From positions 1 through 9,355 of the forward strand of contig JBIQLO010000162.1 of NCBI GenBank assembly GCA_044464175.1: a DNA stretch of 9,355 bases. Reading direction: 5' to 3'. Source of the stretch: JBIQLO01 sp044464175. Its GTDB lineage: Bacteria > Planctomycetota > Phycisphaerae > Tepidisphaerales > Tepidisphaeraceae. Shown in pieces: positions 5,137 to 9,355 of this stretch (position 1 is its first letter; each line of letters opens with the position of its first letter). Below the pieces are notes generated by a model, which saw only the letters and a list, made by a program, of their open reading frames with translations, ran no database searches and was not told the DNA's origin. The position numbers were made by a program, and so were the translations under genes.

Positions 5137-7701
5137 ATGAAAGCATACGCCTTTTTGTTCCTATTTCTGCCAATGCTCGCCCTGCACGCCAAAGCCGAGG
5201 TGCGGGTGACGCAGGATGAAAAAAGCCTAGAGGTGCGCACGCCGCTGTATACGCTCGTGCTGGACAAGGCGCGGGGGTATGTGCCGCAGTCGCTGCGGGA
5301 CAACCGCTCGGGGGGGCAGACCCTGTTCAGCCATGGGGGGCTGGATGTGGTGGAGGGGGGGCAGAATCCGAAGTTCATTCCCAGGAGCTGGTTTGCCGTG
5401 CCGCGGCGCTATGCGCAGGCCGAGGCGCAGGTGAGTTGCACGGTGGGCGATGCGACGTCGGCGGGCGCGGAGGTTGTGCTGGAATGGAGCACGGGGGTGG
5501 GGAAGGTGCGGCAGACGCTGAAGTTTGCGGACGATTCCCGGCAGATCAACGTGGAGTGCCGGGTGGATTACGTCAAGCCGGTGATCCATGCGGGGTTTTT
5601 TCTGGAGTCGCAGAGTTTCAGTTCCGAAAAATCGGAGGGGGTGTTTTATCCCGGTGAACAGCGGGCGGTGGGGATCGGGCGGCGGGGGTTTTGCCTGCCG
5701 TCGCCGGGGGGCAAGTTCGCCTGGAACCCGCTGCGGCGGGCGGGGTTCGGGCTGGGGACGCGGGATGGGGAAGGAACCGCGTACATTCAGTTTCTGATGT
5801 ATGGGAGGAAAGAGGGGTATTCCAACGACATGACCCGGCTGTCGGTCTATTCGCGCGACCATCAGCAGGAGGCGGCGAGGAGCGGGCGGATTCAGTTTAA
5901 TCTGACGCTGCTGGCGGGGGGGACGCCCGCGGCGGCGCAAGCGTGGCTGGAGACGCTCCTTCCGCCGACGGACAAGCCCCTGGTGATTGAGAAGGTGTGG
6001 CCGAACAAGGTGGTCTATCGGCCCGAAGAGGAGGCGACGGCGGCGGTGACGCTGCGCAACCCGAGCGATGCCGTTCGGACGGGGCAACTGATCTGTGAGG
6101 CGGTGACGGGGCTGGATGAGGTGCGGCGGCTGGATGAGCGGGAAGTGACGCTGAAGCCACACCAGCGACTGACGCTGGAGATTCCGTGGAATACGGGGCA
6201 GCGGCAGTGGGGGATGGCGTTTCGGGCGCGGCTGCTGGTGGAGGGAAAAGAGGTGGATGAAGCGCAGGAGTACGCGGGGGTGACGGATTTTGCGCCCAGC
6301 GTCTCGCAGGTGGGGATTTTGAATCCGGGGGACAGCCGGGAGGTGGGGTCGGAGGCGGGTCGGGCGGAGATGTTCCGGGAGAACTATTACGGGATCATCG
6401 AGTATTACTGCTGGATGCCGGATGAGATTCTGGGGCTGGCGCCCAAGGGCGAGCAGTGGCATCCGCACACCGAATCGCAGGGGGCGTATGAGGTGACGCT
6501 GGGAAAGGCGTTTGTTCAGACGTTGGTGCGGGAGTTGAAAACGCGGGGGATCGCAACCTATTCGATGTTGTCGGATTTTCTGAGCTTGCCGAACATTCTG
6601 CGGCACCCGGAATTGGCGCAGTACACGAGCGACGGTCAGCCGTATCTCTATAACGGGCGGATTTACGACCAGAAGCGCCGGTATGCCGTGGGGCCGGCGA
6701 ACTTCTTCAATGCCGATCGGGTGCGGCAGTGGGCGGAGGAGACGGGAGACTCGATTGACATGTTTGGGTGGGGCGGGTGCCGATGGGACTGTTCGTTTCT
6801 GCCGACGGCGATGTCGGACCCGCTGCATCTGCAGGCGGAGCGGCCGGAGGAGGACAAGACCTGGCATGACCCCAGCGGCAAGGCGTCGACCGCGCTGTAT
6901 CCCGACCCGGACCGCACGGGGGCCCGGTTGCTGCGCCTGTGGCGGCAGACGGTGAGCCGGCGGCATCCTGATTTCATCTATGGGGCGAACCTGCGTTCGT
7001 CGGAGGAGATGGTCAAGGCATTTCCGATGTACTTCAAGGAGGCGACGAGCCATTCGCTGATCCTGATGGAGTACCTGCTCAATTCTTCCAAGCCGCCGAA
7101 TCACACGTGGCAGGCTTGGGCGAAGAACCTGACGGATGCGGCGCAGCGGGTGCGGGCCAACGGGGGGCAGCCGTCGGTGGGGACGATGCGCGGGTATCTG
7201 CCCGGGGGCGTGTCGCTGGCGATGAGCCAGTATCTGATCTTCGCCTCGGGGGTGCACTGGGGGGCGGATGCGGGGCCGCGCTATTCGCTGGATGACAGTT
7301 GGAAGCGGTTTGCCTTTGCGCTGCGGTATGCGGAGTACTATTACGATCCGGCGTTCAAGCTGATGGATGAAGCGGAAAAGAATGTGACGGTGGAGGGGAA
7401 TGCGCGGGTCTTCTGGAAGCAGTTTGTCTATGAGCGTCCCCGGCCGGGGGGGCGGGATGTGGTGGTGCATCTGCTGAACCTGCCGAAGGAGGATTTCATC
7501 ATCATGCATCACAGCCGGCCGGCGGTTCAGCATGACATCGGGGTGCGGTTGAAGCTGCAATCGGGGGAGCGGGTGGCGCGGGCGGCGGTGCTGCTGCCGG
7601 AGCCCCGGCCCCATGCGGAGGCGCTGTCGGTGAAAGGGGGAGGGGCGGTGGTTCCGGAATTGCGGACGGCGGCGATCGTGGTGCTGGAGGTGCGGCGATG
7701 A
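5137..7701 (+). CDS. Large secreted multidomain protein, probable TIM-barrel glycoside hydrolase (GH66-like layout)
   Basis: The 854-residue protein begins MKAYAFLFLFLPMLALHAKA, a signal peptide of about 20 residues. Upstream of ATG 5137 there is only a weak GGGA, with the repeat hairpin close by. Visible layout: beta-rich N-terminal sandwich (about 22-280); Ig-like domain (about 282-385, VVYRPEEEATAAVTLRNPS); catalytic-barrel-like region (about 400-745); C-terminal beta domain (about 748-854, VVVHLLNLP then VARAAVLLPEP). In the barrel, NYYGIIEYYCWMPDE (416-430), GWGGCRWDCSF (544-554, Asp551), LILMEYLLN (641-649, Glu645) and GVHWGADAGPR (706-716, Asp711) sit where strand-end acids would be expected; Asp551 and Glu645 are candidate nucleophile and acid. 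The order N-sandwich, Ig, barrel, VHLLN-type C-terminal sandwich resembles GH66 dextranase/cyclodextran enzymes, but I cannot confirm the family and the substrate is unknown. It probably acts outside the cytoplasm as the catalytic product of the operon. Confidence 0.82.
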   Translation: MKAYAFLFLFLPMLALHAKAEVRVTQDEKSLEVRTPLYTLVLDKARGYVPQSLRDNRSGGQTLFSHGGLDVVEGGQNPKFIPRSWFAVPRRYAQAEAQVSCTVGDATSAGAEVVLEWSTGVGKVRQTLKFADDSRQINVECRVDYVKPVIHAGFFLESQSFSSEKSEGVFYPGEQRAVGIGRRGFCLPSPGGKFAWNPLRRAGFGLGTRDGEGTAYIQFLMYGRKEGYSNDMTRLSVYSRDHQQEAARSGRIQFNLTLLAGGTPAAAQAWLETLLPPTDKPLVIEKVWPNKVVYRPEEEATAAVTLRNPSDAVRTGQLICEAVTGLDEVRRLDEREVTLKPHQRLTLEIPWNTGQRQWGMAFRARLLVEGKEVDEAQEYAGVTDFAPSVSQVGILNPGDSREVGSEAGRAEMFRENYYGIIEYYCWMPDEILGLAPKGEQWHPHTESQGAYEVTLGKAFVQTLVRELKTRGIATYSMLSDFLSLPNILRHPELAQYTSDGQPYLYNGRIYDQKRRYAVGPANFFNADRVRQWAEETGDSIDMFGWGGCRWDCSFLPTAMSDPLHLQAERPEEDKTWHDPSGKASTALYPDPDRTGARLLRLWRQTVSRRHPDFIYGANLRSSEEMVKAFPMYFKEATSHSLILMEYLLNSSKPPNHTWQAWAKNLTDAAQRVRANGGQPSVGTMRGYLPGGVSLAMSQYLIFASGVHWGADAGPRYSLDDSWKRFAFALRYAEYYYDPAFKLMDEAEKNVTVEGNARVFWKQFVYERPRPGGRDVVVHLLNLPKEDFIIMHHSRPAVQHDIGVRLKLQSGERVARAAVLLPEPRPHAEALSVKGGGAVVPELRTAAIVVLEVRR

Positions 7702-7705
7702 GGGG

Positions 7706-9274
7706 TCAGCGGGCGGCCTGGGCGGCGGTTTTGGCGTAGTGGGCGCGGAACTTTTTGGCCCAGTCGATGCGCTGGCGGGCGGTCCATTCGCTGGCGTTGG
7801 GGGCGTTGCGGTGCTGCTTGCGCTCTTTCTGGAGGTTTCGCACATCGGCGCGGGTGATGGGGAGGTCGGCCAGTTCGGCGATCAGGTCGCGGCGGCGCTG
7901 GGGGTCCTGGACGGCGAGGATCGCGGCGTAGGCCTGCTTGAGGGAGTCGCGGCTGTCGATCCAGGCGGCGGCCCAGAGGGGGCGGATGTCGGAGAAGAGG
8001 ACCATCCATTGGCCGCGCTGGTTGAAGCCGCCGGAGGCGGTGAAGGGGTTGAAATCGTCGGCCCAGCCCTGCTGGTTCTGGTAGACATCGCGGCGGATGG
8101 GGGAGCGGCGGAGGCTGCGCTGGAGGGGGCCGCCGGGGGCGCCGGGCTTGAGAATCCAGAGGCGCTGGCCCTCGGGGGAGAGGAGGAACTCGATGAAGTG
8201 GGTGGCGAGGGTGAGGCGGCGGCCGCGCACGCCGTAGAGGATGGCGATGGGGTCGGGGGTGATGGCGGTGGCGGCGTGGGGGGCGACGTAGCGGACGCGG
8301 TCGCGTCCCATGACCTCTTCGTAGGTGTTGGCGTAGAAGTCGATGGCGACGCCGGCGGCGGCGTCGCCGTTGGCGACATCCATGGGGGGCATGGTGGCCG
8401 AGTCGGTGAAGTAGCGGGCATTGGCGGCCATGAGCAGGAGGGTGCCCATGCCGGTGTGCCAGCCGCGGTCGATGGCGTTCTGGTAGTCGGGGCGCTGCTG
8501 GAGTTTGGCGGGGGGGAGGTCTTTGAGTTGGGGATGGTGGGTCAGGAAGGCCGTCTCGGCGTCGGCCATGGCGCGTTGGAGGACCATCATGTAGGCGACG
8601 GCGACCGATCCGCTGTGGGTGGGGTCGGCCAGGGCGACCCAGCCGGCCAGGCGGGGATTGGCCAGGTCGCTCCAGGTGCCCGGGGGCGGGAGGTTGAGGA
8701 CCTGGTACATGGTGGGGTTGTAGACGATGCCGAAGCTGGAGAGGCAGATGCCGACCCATTTGGGGGGGAGGAGTTCGCCGGAGGCGCTGGCGGTCTGGTC
8801 GTAGAGTTTGATGCCGCCGAGGGTTTTCTGGGGGAAGGCGGCGGTGAGGATGTCGGGGGGGAGGGGGATGGGTTGAAGGACGCCCAGGGGTTTGAGTTCG
8901 TTGTTGAACATGAAGTCGCCGCCGCCCCAGACCAGATCGATGTCCACGCCCTTGACCTGATCGGGCGGAGGGAGGGCGCCGCCCGGTTTGCGCTGGCCGT
9001 CGTAGAGGGTCTGGACCAGTCGGATGATGTCGTTGGCTCCGCCGGGGGTGCGGTAGTCGATGGTGACGGAGGCGCCGTAGTGGCGGCGGTGCCACTGGTC
9101 GAAGGCCTGGGCGAATTCGCGGCGGATGTCCTGGTTGTGTGGGGTGACGATGACGAGGCGGTCGGCGCCGCTGTCGGCCGGGAGGGCGACTTCGGGGGCG
9201 CGGATGACCGCGCGCAGGGCGAAGGGGAGGGCCAGGACCAGGGCGAAGAGGATGACGAAGAGGTAGCGGCGCAT
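7706..9274 (-). CDS. ABC transporter extracellular solute-binding protein (ferric-iron-type), long form
   Basis: A 522-residue protein starting at ATG 9274-9272. Residues 4-24 are a hydrophobic export signal (RRYLFVILFALVLALPFALR) without a lipobox cysteine, so it is either cleaved or remains as a membrane anchor. Residues about 39-400 match the family of periplasmic binding proteins typified by iron(III)-binding AfuA/FutA: LVIVTPHNQDIRREFAQAF (40-58), VDIDLVWGGGDFMF (110-123), WVGICLSSFGIVYNP (173-187), TWSDLANPRLAGWVALADPT (200-219) followed by HSGSV, and HFIEFLLSPEGQRLW (359-373). The ligand is uncertain; iron, other ions, or small organics such as sugars or phosphonates are possible. The usual length is about 330-350 residues. 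Here extra length comes from an insertion around 235-300 and a helical, charged tail (about 430-522). Permease and ATPase genes are not in view and could lie beyond the right edge. No Shine-Dalgarno is visible. Confidence 0.9.
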   Translation of the reverse strand: MRRYLFVILFALVLALPFALRAVIRAPEVALPADSGADRLVIVTPHNQDIRREFAQAFDQWHRRHYGASVTIDYRTPGGANDIIRLVQTLYDGQRKPGGALPPPDQVKGVDIDLVWGGGDFMFNNELKPLGVLQPIPLPPDILTAAFPQKTLGGIKLYDQTASASGELLPPKWVGICLSSFGIVYNPTMYQVLNLPPPGTWSDLANPRLAGWVALADPTHSGSVAVAYMMVLQRAMADAETAFLTHHPQLKDLPPAKLQQRPDYQNAIDRGWHTGMGTLLLMAANARYFTDSATMPPMDVANGDAAAGVAIDFYANTYEEVMGRDRVRYVAPHAATAITPDPIAILYGVRGRRLTLATHFIEFLLSPEGQRLWILKPGAPGGPLQRSLRRSPIRRDVYQNQQGWADDFNPFTASGGFNQRGQWMVLFSDIRPLWAAAWIDSRDSLKQAYAAILAVQDPQRRRDLIAELADLPITRADVRNLQKERKQHRNAPNASEWTARQRIDWAKKFRAHYAKTAAQAAR

Positions 9275-9283
9275 TGGGGGGTT

Positions 9284-9313
9284 ATTCTATGCGAGGGGGG
9301 TGGGTTGGCCCAA
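9284..9313 (-). promoter_or_regulatory. Candidate near-leaderless promoter of the solute-binding protein gene
   Basis: On the minus strand, TAGAAT (9289-9284) matches the -10 consensus at five of six positions, and TTGGGC (9313-9308) is a weak -35 box at an 18-base spacing. The -10 box ends 9 bases before the ATG, so transcription would start within a few bases of the start codon. The sequence between them is CCCCCC-rich with no ribosome binding site. The alternative is a start further downstream or transcription from beyond the window. Confidence 0.4.
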
Positions 9314-9320
9314 GGGGGGC

Positions 9321-9351
9321 GGGATTCGGGTTTCGGGAGACGGCGGGTGGG
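9321..9351 (+). other. G-quadruplex-type motif at the right edge
   Basis: Five GGG runs are separated by loops of 4, 4, 7 and 1 bases (ATTC, TTTC, AGACGGC, T), meeting the usual G3-N1-7 pattern on the plus strand. More G runs lie just to the left (9294-9304 and 9314-9319). It sits immediately upstream of the solute-binding protein promoter. In such a G-rich strand this may be compositional. Confidence 0.35.
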
Positions 9352-9355
9352 TTCG

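Noticed and set aside
5227..7845. An 872-codon open frame on the minus strand, opposite the hydrolase gene
   Set aside because: Its product is almost entirely Arg, Pro, His and Leu with no recognisable domain. It is the shadow of a G-rich third-position bias in the plus-strand gene, which has a signal peptide and domain structure.
7527..9095. A 522-codon minus-strand open frame overlapping the solute-binding protein gene in another frame
   Set aside because: The product is Arg/Pro/His-rich low complexity; the overlapping frame has unmistakable solute-binding protein motifs.
1..9355. CRISPR arrays, tRNA or rRNA genes, insertion sequences, phage or defence genes
   Set aside because: No regularly spaced direct repeats, tRNA-like cloverleaf ends, rRNA signatures, transposase, integrase or nuclease motifs were seen on either strand.

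Overview
The window looks like a GC-rich chromosomal segment from a planctomycete-type bacterium, most likely Phycisphaerae or a relative within the PVC group (Planctomycetota, Lentisphaerota, Verrucomicrobiota). The main clue is a pseudopilin with a GFTLVELL-type N-terminus and a C-terminal H-X9-DG motif, a family greatly expanded in that group. It sits in one transcription unit with a LacI-family regulator and large secreted proteins. The taxonomic assignment is inference from gene content; no rRNA gene is present.

Left third (1-1623): the minus strand carries the N-terminal half of a family 2 glycosyltransferase that runs off the left edge. After a 387-base divergent spacer comes a small HU/IHF-type nucleoid protein on the plus strand. 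It converges on a stand-alone rpsR gene (ribosomal protein bS18, minus strand). Two strong hairpin terminators lie back to back between them, one serving each gene.

Middle (1742-7701): a plus-strand operon. It starts with a perfect TTGACA -35 box and a 16-base near-perfect palindrome with a central CG, a classic LacI-family operator overlapping the presumed -10/start region. It then encodes a LacI/GalR-type regulator (start at GTG 1806), an H-X9-DG pseudopilin, a secreted protein joining a LamG-like beta-sandwich to a non-catalytic glutamine-amidotransferase-like domain, and an 854-residue secreted multidomain protein with a probable TIM-barrel glycoside hydrolase core. Gaps are 11, 54 and 47 bases. 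A reasonable model is a self-repressed unit for sensing and degrading a glycan outside the cytoplasm; the substrate cannot be read from the sequence. The last gap holds a short element bounded by CCCCTCTCCC/GGGAGAGGGG inverted repeats. The element also supplies the last 17 codons and the stop of the third gene.

Right end (7706-9274): on the minus strand, ending 4 bases from the operon's last stop codon, is a long (522-residue) periplasmic solute-binding protein of the ferric-iron-type ABC transporter class. It has a possible near-leaderless promoter. No permease or ATPase gene is in view. The plus strand is G-rich through most of the window whichever strand the genes use. This indicates replication-linked strand skew and explains the very long spurious antisense reading frames.
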